Both the position numbers and the translations under genes were made by a program. A model generated the notes under the pieces. The model made no database searches. It was given only the letters and a program-made list of their open reading frames with translations, and was not told the DNA's origin. Shown here one piece after another: positions 25,111 through 36,698 of a stretch of DNA of 64,000 nt. Each line of letters begins with the position of its first letter. Position 1 is the first letter of the stretch. The DNA comes from Apostichopus japonicus (Eukaryota; Echinodermata; Holothuroidea; Aspidochirotida; Stichopodidae): NCBI RefSeq assembly GCF_037975245.1, contig NC_092580.1, positions 11,685,501 through 11,749,500 of the forward strand. The letters run 5' to 3'.

Positions 25111-27743
25111 TAAAAGTCATTTTGTAGAGCAGTCTCTTGTGTTGATTTTGATAACAAAAATTGACAACTTTGATACTGAAATCACCCCCCCCCCCCCCAA
25201 AAAAAAAAAGCACAGCTTGGCTAGTCAACTTGTACAAACATCAATTTTGTCAAGTTAGTGACAAAGTAGAAAGAATGGATGGACACTTTCCGATTTGGTT
25301 TCTTCGTGAGATTAATCGTAATATGAGAAACTGTCAGGGTTAGACAAAACAGTCCGGCTTCATTAATTTCTTGAGCATAATTAAGTAGAAAATTCTTTTC
25401 CAAAAACTATTCATGAGGGTGTCGTCCTAGCTGGATCAATTGCAAATCTCATTTTGAAAGTTTTAAAATTCGACGATGAAAAATGCAGAATGGTTGGGTG
25501 GAAGAAGGTTCTTGTTAACAGTAGCAACTGACAAAAAGTGTTTTGAACTCAAGAGTAAGAGACTAGAGAAAAGATTATAAAAAGTACAGGTTACATTATA
25601 AAAAGTGAGGGTACCTCCCTCAGGAATTCAAATAGAACCATGATGGCTGGTATTAATTGGAGAGCTCTTGTCCTCCAGGCTAGAAATTTGTGGTTGAAGT
25701 CGGCAGTTTTATGAAATAGTTGGGATTACAGTGGATAAAACATGAAATGTTGAAAAGAGGCTTAGTTATCATACAGGATAGAACAGATGTATCTTTACCT
25801 TTATCTTTTACACAAAATTCTATGTTCTTACATTTCCTTCTTTCGAGAGAGTGAGTTCAAGTATGATTAATTTTCAGATAATTTTCACAATCTTGACTGG
25901 GTTTAATAGACCTCAAAGTCTAGAAACAGCTTAATGTGCTTGGCTGAGTATTTTTTGTAAACCTACCAGAAATTACTCAAAATTAAGATTTGAATTATTC
26001 AAAACTCAGATTTAAATATGTACCTAGGTCTGTTCCTTCCTCTCTCTATCTCTCTTTTTCGTCACAAAATAAAGATTTCTGAGAAAGCGATTATAAAGAT
26101 TCCAGTCATTTTTCAACATTTTATTGCTCAGACATTGTATCACATCAGTATAAATCAGACCGAGAATACTAGAATAAATTTAAGGTTGTATATTATGGAC
26201 GTAGTATATATGTATGAAGGTTCAAAAGTGAAGCTACTGAGCTGTACATTGTTTTGGAGATTAACATCAGGAACTCAATCAAAATCAACTCAGTGCTCAG
26301 TGCTCACTGTTTCAATATTAGGAGCAATACGCTTTGATAATAAACTTCCATGAAACGAAATTGTGTAATTTAGAAAGAAGGAAGAAAAAGTCAATATGTT
26401 TTCAAAATTTCCTGTAATTAGCTTAATTTGCATATATTGACATTGATAATGTATTTTTAGTCTATGAAAAGGATGTCTGTGTGATGATGTTTTATATTTT
26501 TTATTAGTATGTTTGGTTAATGAATGACTTGTATAGTGTAAAAATTTATTAGGGTGTCATGTTAGCTCAATGGGATCTTCATTCACCTCTAACCTGTCTC
26601 CATTATACATACAGTATGCACTCCAATCTACCCAGCCTGTAACAACTGGTAACATTCATGCAGTTCCAATGACACTCTCAGGGTCACTGCCCCCTTTTCC
26701 TTCCAAATCTACCATTCCATAGGTGTATATACAATACTGCATGGGAACGTCCATTTAGTACAATTTCTTGAAGCTAAGGAAAAACCAGTGATTTGGTTAC
26801 TTTGACTTTGCTAGGCCAAAAACTTACATGCTCTAACCTCCCCTCACCATCTTATCTCCTCCCCTACCCCTCCCCCACCCCACATGCACATTCCACTGGC
26901 TGTAAGCTCTGTACAGTAATGAGCAATATATTTATATATAGTGCTGAGGCGACATCTTGTCTTAATACAAATTGTGCTACAAAACATTAGAGATTTTATG
27001 CCTCGCAATCCAAGGCAAACTGCACCCAGTCCCTGGACAAGTTAATATGTTTTTTTATGAATTGTAACCTTTGGACAATAAATTTATTGAATACAAATGT
27101 GAGAGAGTGCTTAAACCTTGTGAAAAGATTGATTAAATTCTTGACCACTGTTAGATGTAATATAAACAGTAATATATATTTATTAACTATTGATTATGTT
27201 TTTTGTTTTTTTACAGGTATTGGACAGGTATATATTTATATATGTTGAACAGAATATACAGTAGACATCACAGGGTGCTGATACAGGAAGACTGTTTTGT
27301 TTCGTCGGTTTATAACTCTTCAAAGTTTGGTGATTCTGTACCGTCATAATGTAGATCTATGACGGAATCCTTGTAACAATTTGTTTGTAATTACCTGCGT
27401 ATTGGTTAATTAAAAAGATGTTTCTGTTAATGTGTTTAAAAATGATTCATTACTGCTAATACATTGATGATTTTAAAAATTGCATTGGTGACTTTTCTCG
27501 ATCTGTTTGACCTGTGGGTGGGGAGGGATGGGCTGTTGGGGAAGTTGGGGGGCAGTGGCCAAGCAGAAGGTCATCCTCTGCCACGCAAGATGCTCCATGT
27601 GGACAGATTTGCTACTTGTGAATCCCTTAAAGTATCAATTCAAAATTTCTAATCCAAACATTATTTATCTTTTTTTTATCTTGTTTTTTATGAACACCTT
27701 AGAATTATAAGTGCATGTCTGCTCCTGTATGCTCAGTGTACAT

Positions 27744-27774
<31 letters not shown>

Positions 27775-30577
27775 TATATATAATTATATATCTATATATA
27801 CAATCTCTTTGGAATTTTAACATGATGAATTGCCTAGACTAGGCTGTAAAATATGTCTTGTGAATACTGTAGGATAGAACCATTTATTTGTATATATTAT
27901 AGCTATAGATAATCTTATTACATAATAGTTAAAAGAAAATCATTTAATTTAAATAATAAAAATAAAAAACAGACCTTCTCAAAATATAAAAAGATTGTTA
28001 CATTTTAAAGATGTTTGTCACAATCATATTATTGGAAGATGTTTATTTGGTTTGGAGACTGATCTTGATGTAGGAAAATATCATCGCATTTTTAACTTGT
28101 TTCAGCGCAAAGGTGACTCGTCCAACAAAAGATGGTCACATGTGACCAGGTGGTGTCTGTAAAGTATTTTTGAAAGACGACGAGGACGACAACAGTATTT
28201 ATATATGGGTTATAATTTTCTGTTTCACATACGAACAACGTGGAATGGTTATTTTAATTCTGGTCACGGTGTGTGAACTACGGACCATGATGGATGGTAC
28301 AAGACACTTTGTAAAGTTCAATTGAGCTCAAACATGGAATTCAATAAGCCTTTCCATGTTAGTGGGAAAAGGGAAAAGAATCTGTGGAAACTGCAGAAGC
28401 ACAATATATCATCAAGAATGGGAATCAAGAAAAAAATGCAACTTAATTACATTGATCGAAACCACAATGCTTTCTTGCGTTTTCTGGTTGTAAGAGTACA
28501 TATCAGTGTCTGGCAAAAGACAAATTATCTAAAATCTACTTGTTTGTCTGATGTAAGTTGTTGGGATGTTTTATCTTTGGCAAGTGGAAATAACCAACCC
28601 TCAAATGTCGATTTAGCTGGCCTTACCCCGAGACCCCTCCCAATTGATATGCGACCCGTTTAAGAAGCTGTAATTATTTGGATCAATGCCAGATTTGTTT
28701 GTGTAGGTTACCAGTCCTAATCTGTTGTTGCTATAGAGAGATTCTAAATGATATTGTTGCAGTTTAATGAAAAGGAAAATACAGCTTTCATGATAATGAA
28801 AATTCATATGTAATTTAGCGAGTCGTCTAGGATTCAAATCAGTTTGAAAGTTCCATCACTTAGACATGTTTTGGTTTTGGTGTTGAAGTTACGTACAAAA
28901 CCCGAATCAAAGAAATTTCCAAAACTGTTGATATTTTTAAAATTAGTAGAAGAAGACGGAAAATAAAGAAGTATTAGACTAGTTCAGCTACAGTTTTAAA
29001 ATTTGCTGTTTTGGTGTGAGGTGCTTTTATCAAAAGTTGACCAAAATTGAAACCGGTAGGCTTCTTGACCATGGATGGGGTGGTATAGTGACACAATATG
29101 TGGTAAAAGGAGCTAAAATACTTCATTCTTGTGTATTAATTGTGGACTGAAAATTTGCATGACAATCAATTAAAAGACAATGACGTTCCTTTGTCATCTT
29201 AGTTTTATTGTTATGTTATCTTTCTTTTCTCTTCTTTATTTTCTTTTTTTCTCCTTTTGTATTAAGAACAGTGGTTTTATCTCTTTTTTTTACTCCATAT
29301 TTAATCAGAAATTCGACCCCAAATTTTGTGACTTGGGCATCTCAATCAGGCTGCGACTTCAGCACCTCGTACATAGCAGCCACCGCTATAAAGAAGTTTC
29401 AATATGTCCCAGCATGGGCAAATACATTGAGAGCAGCAGTAAAATAATTGTTGAAAGTTTCCGCAACATGTAATCTAGTATTCAATTATTAATCAGCAAA
29501 CTTGAAGGATAAAATACTTTAAATGACACTAGATCTAATCTCTGATTGATTTTAACCCACTTGTAGATTTAAGTTAACTGAAACCAAAGTACTGCACAAT
29601 AGGATGTCCTTTCATGGTCCATTCCCATTCACAGAGGACAATGAGTCCAACTACAACCTCACATGTCCCCCATACCCAGTAGTCAATCTAGGATTTTTTT
29701 ATAACTAGTTATAGTTATTATAAGTCTATAACTAGGTCTGTGTGCAAGGATATGCTAATAACTATTTTTGAATTTTTGAGGTTGAAAAGGGTGTTGGTGT
29801 TAACCCCAGGATGTGGACCTTTTCCTCCCCCCAAATCTGTCACATTTGAGTAATTTATAATAAGCAAACAACTGAAAAATGCACCATTTCATGTATAAAC
29901 TCTTTTTTTTTCTTCTGTAGGAGTTACCCCAGACTCCTATGCTGGGGTTGGATTCAAGAACCCCTCTACAACCCCTCCTTTTAAAGTTTTTTTTCTATGA
30001 CTTGTGCCAGTAGATACAAAACCAGAGGTTAAATATTTCATGATGAATATTTTCATTCTCTGTCCGGTGTTATGTAATATTAATAGTCGCTCTCACCTCT
30101 GGCATATTCTGAAATGAATTACACTGATATATTGCTACGTATACCAAGAGTGGTGTTAGGTAAACCTCAGGGGTGTCAGATCTCTGGCAACATGCCATCC
30201 AAGTAACTGCCCCTTTTCATAAATTTGGTAAAGCTTCCTTGCGGTAATAAAGAAACCCCTTGTCCGTTGTTGTGATGAAAACATTTTCCTTATTGGTTAT
30301 TTAAAGAGTGCCCTTTTGTCGAAAAATTTATTAAAATTGAATAGTGATTAAAAGTACCCTGCTGTTGGTTCAAAATGAAGAAAAGAGTGACAGTCCCCTC
30401 CTGCTGACAATTATTAAAATACTTCTCGTGTGGAATGTGCAGATGGATCCACTATGTTCACAACTTTTGAGCTTACTTTGTCATTTCCCCAATTTTCCCA
30501 CTTCACCCTTTGTTGTTACCCTCCTTACCCAGATTGAACCATCTTTCGCTGCACCTGCCATTTACACATTACTGTAT
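25111..30577. other. Intergenic stretch without a recognised gene
   Basis: AT-rich sequence between FBXL5 and the transposon. It holds a C14 run directly followed by an A12 run near 25185-25210 and a TA microsatellite at 27744-27800. Open frames up to 113 codons exist (for example 28322-28663), but none shows a family resemblance or convincing splice signals. Confidence 0.6.
27744..27800. repeat. TA microsatellite
   Basis: Near-continuous alternation of T and A with a few interruptions. Confidence 0.9.
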
Positions 30578-30643
30578 TAGGCCATCAGCTGAAGCTCAAA
30601 ATGTGGCTGTAAAATCAGTTTCGTTCCAGCAACACCGGGTCTA
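30578..30643 (+). repeat. Left terminal inverted repeat of the 4.1-kb element
   Basis: Begins TAGGCCATCAGCTGAAG and ends CGGGTCTA, with TTTCGTTCCAGCAAC between. It pairs with 34639-34695 in inverted orientation. Confidence 0.75.
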
Positions 30644-32453
30644 GACTTTTAATGCATTTTTGGGTAGTTTAATGCATCACAAACATTATATCAAAAGTTC
30701 TCCAAAAAATTTCCTGCAGTATTTTTGTAAGAAACCCTTGAAATTGGGTATATTATGTAGACATTACGTGCTACGATGCTATGTATTAGGAACACATGTG
30801 CTAACGATAGATTTGGTACAGTGGTGCATACATACCACTCTTTTCTTATATGTTAAATTACGACTGATATATTTTTTTTGTATCATAGTTGGGTCAGGGT
30901 TACAAGAATGGTGGAAGAGGATTCTGGTCTAAGGGTCAGTGAGGGTTGTTTTCAGGCATTACAAGTTGTGCCCCCCCCCCTCCATTTTCGCCAAAATGGT
31001 AAAAAATCACATTTTCAACTTTGAAATATGAAATACAATTTTTGCACATTATAACTTAAGGGTTTTAATTATAAAAATGTACCACTTTTAATAAACTCAG
31101 ATATAATGCTTTGTAATAAATCAAATATTTTTAGATTTTCCCCCTATGTTATGAATGCATTTCGTCTGTGCATGTATGCGTAAATATACACATATAATGA
31201 AAAGTTCCTCTCCATAATTGTTACACTCCCCATCCAAACTGTTTTACAAATGCGACCCCCTCCCCCTCTACTTTACATGTAGCTAAATCCCTAGTTACAA
31301 TGAGATGTACCAATGCCCCAAGACCAGTGAGCTATTTCTTTTGTATAAATCAATATATAAGTTGGCACACTAAGACGTCATGGCATATCGTAGATGTGAA
31401 ATAAAGTTATAGTCGGTATATATCCGTTACCTTAGTACTCTTTCTACAGTCTTCTGCAAAACTAGGTACTTTCTCCTTGTTACTGAAACGACATGTTTAT
31501 AATTCGTATTCCTGCAAAAAGAGTTTCCAAGGGAGTTAACGTATAAAAGAAAAGATCGACAAGGTTTCGAATGGTATTTTGAATAATAATAGTTCTATAT
31601 TCTACAAATAATATGAATAATAAAGGTGAATGGTACAAATAAGTGAATAACGAAGACAGTTAACTTAAGCCCCAGATAGAAAGAAATAATGTATCTATTA
31701 AGACTGGGTCGATACACTCAATGGTGTAGTAGAGCTGGGCCTTTGCGATGATTCAAGATACAGGTTCTTCATCAAAAGGTGCGGCGCGGAATTAATAAGT
31801 GATTAAAAGTTCATCCAAGGACAGTTGTACTAGTCTTAACAGTATCCACTTTAATTCACTGCATGGAAGTCAGATATGGTATGGAAAAGGGAAAGTCTAT
31901 TCCCTGGTAGAGGTGAAGATAATTAGATGAAATAAAAGTCACTAAAGACTTGAATATCCTTCAGTCAAAACTTGAACAGATGCACAGAACATATTAACAA
32001 TATGAATAAAACAGGTAACGAAATGTTACGGCAAAACAATAAAGAACCGTGATATTGGAACAGGGTCAGGGGCGATGGTTCCCCAACAACAGTATATAAA
32101 CCTTTGACTGGTTTCAGGACGCGGTATTTGCATCATCGTCATCAGTAAATGTAGTTGTGAATATGCAAGAGGTAAAGCATGCCCATAACACCCTCCTCCC
32201 CCCTCCCCTCCCCTCTCAAAAAAAAGTGTGATTTGAAGAAAATGTGGATATTTATCAAAGGTGTCTGGTAGGTAGGGTAATCTACGTAAAACTACTAATA
32301 GCTAAAATGAATATATGAATAAGATCATGTTTTCTGGTTCCTTTAAACTCTGGGGAACAAAATAATGACAACATGACTTTGAAAAAGTTAACCCTCTTCA
32401 CAAACTTCAAACTTGATTAAAATTTCAGACTAAGATATCAAGATTTAACACCA

Positions 32454-32852
32454 TCACAGTTCATCCTCCAAATCATCTTCCCCTGCATCAACAATCTCAA
32501 CATCTTCTTGGAAGTTGCTGCAATTTCTATATTTACATAGGTCTGTACACGGTAGTTGTGCATTCATTCAGGAACATCTTCCTTTAAGACATTTGCCGAC
32601 TCTACAGCTACTGCTGACACACTGAAGCAAAACATCTGGGTCAGGTGGCTTCGTCATCCAAGTGATTATAAGGTAATCATTTTCAAGTTTCCATCCATGT
32701 CCCTCTGGTGAGAGTGCATCAATCCTTTGCTGCAATGTCCTACTGTGAATAGCAGCCTGGTTGGTGCAGCGCTTAACATGCTGGATCAGAGCATCTTTTG
32801 TTGGTGGTAAACTCTGCCCTGAGGAGGAGATGAACAGAACACCTTGTACCAT
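32454..32852 (-). pseudogene. CXC (tesmin/TSO1-like) domain remnant, C-terminal part of transposon protein, frameshifted
   Basis: From 32852 the frame reads MVQGVLFIS, LPPTKDALIQHVKRC, QAAIHSRTLQQ, then WKLENDYLIITWMTKPPDPD and cysteines spaced C-x4-C-x4-C-x4-C before a stop at 32568. Just beyond, in another frame, the text continues CTDLCKYRNCSN and a very acidic tail ending LEDEL and TGA at 32454-32456. The PPTKDAL...QAAI...W...PPDPD...CXC pattern is one I know from a multicopy protein family in many invertebrate genomes. The frameshift between the two halves shows the copy is broken. Function is unknown. Confidence 0.55.
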
Positions 32853-33084
32853 GAAATTTGATATTTTTGAGTCTCACATTTTATGATGGGGTACCAATAT
32901 AATTACAATTCAGCTAGAAATATGTTGCAAATTACTTTAATAATTTCAATGGAAAGATTAACCTGATATTGCATCTCAAAGCGTTTAGAGAATTTTTAAA
33001 TTTTCCTTGGGGGAGGACCCCCAAAAGTCCTAAATCCACCCCTGAACACTCAATGAACCACACATTGGAGAGAGAGTACTTTAC

Positions 33085-33250
33085 CTTTCAAGATCTGTAT
33101 GTCTTCCTTGTCAAGAATTGTATCTAGTTTCTTCAACATAGAGAGTGGTACCTCACTTCAATGGCAACACGGTCTTTTCCTCTAATATTCATAAAATCTG
33201 GGCTCATCTTTTTTCCGCTCTGCTGCTTGTCGAAGCAATACCTTAATAAA
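33085..33250 (-). pseudogene. Middle remnant of the transposon protein
   Basis: On the minus strand one frame reads NIRGKDRVAIEVRYHSLC and a neighbouring frame reads KLDTILDKEDIQILK up to a GTAAAG donor-like site at 33084. The AVEVRYHS-C type motif resembles segments of the same protein family as the flanking fragments. Several frame changes show decay. Most of the central part of the protein is missing. Confidence 0.35.
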
Positions 33251-33910
33251 ATGAAATAAAAAAAGCAAATTGTTTTGCATTTTCTGTTGATCAAAATGTA
33301 AGTTTGAACAAATAAGAACTAAGACAATTTTATTTATATACCATGTGATCTGCTCATCTTCTATGGACAAACAAAGACACATTCAAATTTTGCAAACCAG
33401 TGTCATGCAAAAAAGAATTAAAACAGGCTTTTTTTGACAAAGTACATTATCTCTTAATGTTATGGTTTAAATTATACAATGGTAGATTATATCTGTTACT
33501 AATAATAAAGGAGACAGATACTTGTTCATTTTGGTAAAGCTAGACAGGCTGACCATAAGACCTTGCAAACCTAACCTTATTGCACCTTTGTTACACTTAT
33601 TTTTCTAACTAATACAATATCTCTATCATTCAAATAAAGGGCCACAGTAAGAAAACTATGAAGCCTGTATTTAACACTTAGGCTAGTGCCCAGATGGAGA
33701 ATTTGAAACAAATTTCCGTTCCTACCACCATATAACAAAACAAATCAGATGACCATGCCAATAATTATATTATGTTCAGGTCCAACACTGTGCCCTTTGA
33801 CTTGGATTATATCCCTTAAGAGCTACTGATCTTGCATTATGCAACTTCTCTTAACACTTCAACTATGCCACAGAAGTACAAGTAGAGTCGTGTAGTATGC
33901 TTAGGCTTAC

Positions 33911-34391
33911 CTCCATCGAAAGTCTCTGCCTGCTGCAGCTTGTCCCGTTTGCAACGCCTAGTAATGCATTGTTTCTTTTCCCACATATAATAAATTGAAC
34001 AGGCAATACACCAGAGCTTCTGCTTGGTTTCCTCGATCTTTTCCGTCAATTCTTCGTTTAAAATCATATGGGGTCTCCTCTGGAACTGTCCGTTTTCTTG
34101 CAGCAATGTGCTTGCTATCAATGAACAGCCTGTAACACTTATCGTGGAACCCCATCATACTATGCTGTTGAACACACGCTTGATCGTAGTAGGCCATGGA
34201 GTAATCAGTAGTACGGCGATATCACTGTCTCCGCCGCTGAGATTAAGCCAATCTTTAGCGCAGGAAGTAACTTTAGTCCATCGTTTATTCGTCAGTGCCT
34301 TGAATGCTTCAAATTTTACAGATTCAATGTGCACTGAGCACTGTAGATTTCCGTGTGTCGGAGACTGACTAGCGCCCGTGGGAGCCGCCAT
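33911..34391 (-). pseudogene. N-terminal remnant of the transposon protein, frameshifted
   Basis: From 34391 the frame reads MAAPTGASQSPTHG, then FEAFKALTNKRWTKVTSCAK and DWLNLSGGDSDIA. A second frame continues GFHDKCYRLFID (34197 on), and a third reads LWCIACSIYY and CKRDKLQQAETFDG before a GTAAGC donor at 33910. Order and motifs fit one ancestral exon with at least two frameshifts. It begins about 250 bp inside the right inverted repeat. Confidence 0.5.
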
Positions 34392-34638
34392 GTTTGTTGT
34401 TTTCTACAAAGATTGCACACAGAACTCATGGCTCATTGGACAATTCATATCACATGGTACAGATATCTCACTGGCGCACAACTTTTGAACGTAAAACGGC
34501 AAGTTTCTTAACATACGCAATAAAAAATATAGTTCGATCTTTCGAGCGGAATTGCAAAAAAACTGCAGGAAAGTACATGGAGAACTTTTGGATCATTAAT
34601 CTTAATTAATTTATGTATTCAATGCTGTAGAGAAATTT

Positions 34639-34695
34639 TAGACCCGCAGTTGCTGGAACGAAACAAGCGAATTTCGACCTTCAGCTGATGGCCTA
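34639..34695 (-). repeat. Right terminal inverted repeat of the 4.1-kb element
   Basis: Inverted counterpart of 30578-30643: 17 identical outer bases, then 15 and 8 identical bases in the inner blocks. Confidence 0.75.
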
Positions 34696-34698
34696 TAT

Positions 34699-36437
34699 GT
34701 GGTTTTAACGTTTTAACGTTTAATTCTCCTAATGGACATCATCACAGCTGCCAATGTACTATATATTTTGTGTTATAATTGATCTCGACAGGTTAGTTAT
34801 ACAAAGCCGTAATGGGCGTCACTTGGTAACGCCCGGCCAATACATACACATCGCTTTTCTCGAGTGTATGTGTGTGTCTGTATCGATCAGATCCAATCAA
34901 TATTAATCTTTTGCTGGTGGTTATTTCGTCCTCGTCCGGGTTGGTAAGACAGTTATGAAGGATTAAGTAAATAAAGGCCAAGATACATTTGACCATTTGT
35001 TGGTCTGGTGTACGAGAAATGAAAGACACAACAATGGAAGGGGAAAGGAATAAGTGATCGAGCGAGTTTATATTATCGAAAAAACACAAGTTAAAATAAA
35101 GTTTCAACTGTTTGTTTCAACAAGTTTCAACTCGTAGCAATCCTTGAAGGATAAAGACAAGAGAAGTCCTTGCCAGATGCTCATTAATTTTAACGTACTT
35201 TACGAACGTAGGCCTACTAAAAAAAAATGTCTGAATAGCTCAAAAGTACATAGCATTGTGACGAAATTCGACAGTGATCTAGTTTCGTATATAACCCTCA
35301 AGTTTCCATACAAGTGAGTTGAATTAGCGAAATCGAACAACTTTCCGGTCAGTTTCCAAAGTCTCTGGTACTCTATAATAGTATAATAGCCTAAACTTTC
35401 GGACTAATTGTGCCATTGAAAGCTTTTGCTCTCCTTTACCCCCATATTTTTTGCTGATGTTGTGGTTGACACATCTCGTTTACTGTGTTCAATGTTTTAG
35501 GCGTCACCGACTGGAAGACGCTTGACTAAGCATTCTCTTGTGGCGATTAAGTTGTTATATAAAACCTCATTAATATGGACGTCTCAGTGAAGTGTTCGTA
35601 ACAAGTTAAACAATCGATAATACAACTGATCAAAATAAGAGAATGTGACGAAACTTTGCGATGGTTGTCGAGGTGATGTGAAACAAAAGAAATAATTGCA
35701 ACGTTCGGGGATGCACACGGTTACCTAACGCCTCCTAAGGTCGCACCAATGTGGATACAATGCTTAGTAGTAATATTCATGATGCATGGTTTGTAATACT
35801 AGTAGTAAACAGATGATATATGTTTTGGGGAATATTTTTCATTGATTTCTTGATCTGTAGGTGGAATGCACATCTAACATACTCACCCATAACTCACCGC
35901 AAATGCTCACGAAAAATTGTCTCATTATGTCACAGCTCAGGCACAGTAACAAGATTGATTGAGGGAGGGGAAGGTAAAGTCAATTCCCTTGTAGGGGGTC
36001 TGGGGCTAATGCCAATCAGTTATTTGGCCTACAGGTAATTATGAATGGAAAAGGTCGGCATTTTTTGGAATCGTGAAAAATGAAAATAAACACTTGGTTT
36101 TAACAAGCTTAACAAGCAAAGTAGAGTACATATACACCTTAACACTGAATGAATGAGAAAAATGAAAAATCAGTTATGGTTTTGTTTATTTTAAAAGAGA
36201 CCATGTAAAGACCTCTGTACACTCAAGGCATGTTTATGTACAAATATTTGCATACAAACTTTCACACACAACCATGTGAAGCCAATTGAAAGTGAACCGA
36301 AGAGAAAAAGAATACAAATAACTTTAAGGAATCAAAATCATACACAACTGTCTTATTCAAAGTACAGAAATATATACTCAATAAGACACATGTGGCAGGC
36401 ATACCATCAAGGTTTATTCAACAAGCCCCCACTCTAG
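34699..36437. other. Intergenic stretch without a recognised gene
   Basis: AT-rich, with no coding sequence or repeat that I can support. The longest frame (34793-35107 minus) shows no family motif. Confidence 0.5.
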
Positions 36438-36698
36438 TTTAAAGGAGCATACTACATGTGAAATTAATTCCAAGATTGAAGGCATCAGTTTCACATTACA
36501 GATTTATTTGAAAGGTTTATGCAAAGGGGAAATAACACTCTTAATAATCTCATAATCCTGACCTGTATTCTGGTCAAATGTTTTGCATTTTACTGTACAT
36601 TCCGTAACAGATTATTCAGATGAAACAAGGAAAAACAATATCAATACATTCCCTACAGCAAGCCCACTTCTTCGATCTACGTAACATGCTCCTTTAAA
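36438..36698. mobile_element. Candidate short inverted-repeat element (about 260 bp)
   Basis: TTTAAAGGAGCATACTACAT at 36438-36457 has an inverted partner ending at 36698 (read outward: TTTAAAGGAGCATGTTACGT), with 17 of 20 bases matching. Both ends carry a TTTAAA palindrome, which could hide a TTAA target duplication. A single related end (GCTCCTTTAA) is present at 52390-52399. No reading frame is inside. Confidence 0.5.

Larger units (their letters stand above)
30578..34695 (-). mobile_element. Decayed DNA transposon with terminal inverted repeats, about 4.1 kb
   Basis: The left end 30578-30643 and the right end 34639-34695 are inverted copies. Both begin TAGGCCATCAGCTGAAG from the outside, continue through TTTCGTTCCAGCAAC, and finish with CGGGTCTA; the left copy is a few bases longer between these blocks. 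A direct TAT sits on each side (30575-30577 and 34696-34698), which may be a 3-bp target duplication but could be chance. The gene remains inside read from the right end on the minus strand, as expected of an element whose gene starts near one terminus. The superfamily is not settled. Confidence 0.7.

Noticed and set aside
28322-28663. 113-codon plus-strand frame downstream of FBXL5
   Set aside because: The longest frame in the region but without domain, signal peptide or splice signals. In 64 kb of AT-rich DNA, frames of this length occur by chance.
29208-29447. 79-codon plus-strand frame with a hydrophobic start and a tail containing YVPAWANTLRAAVK
   Set aside because: The tail looks faintly protein-like, but I recognise no family and see no splice signals or neighbours that support a gene.
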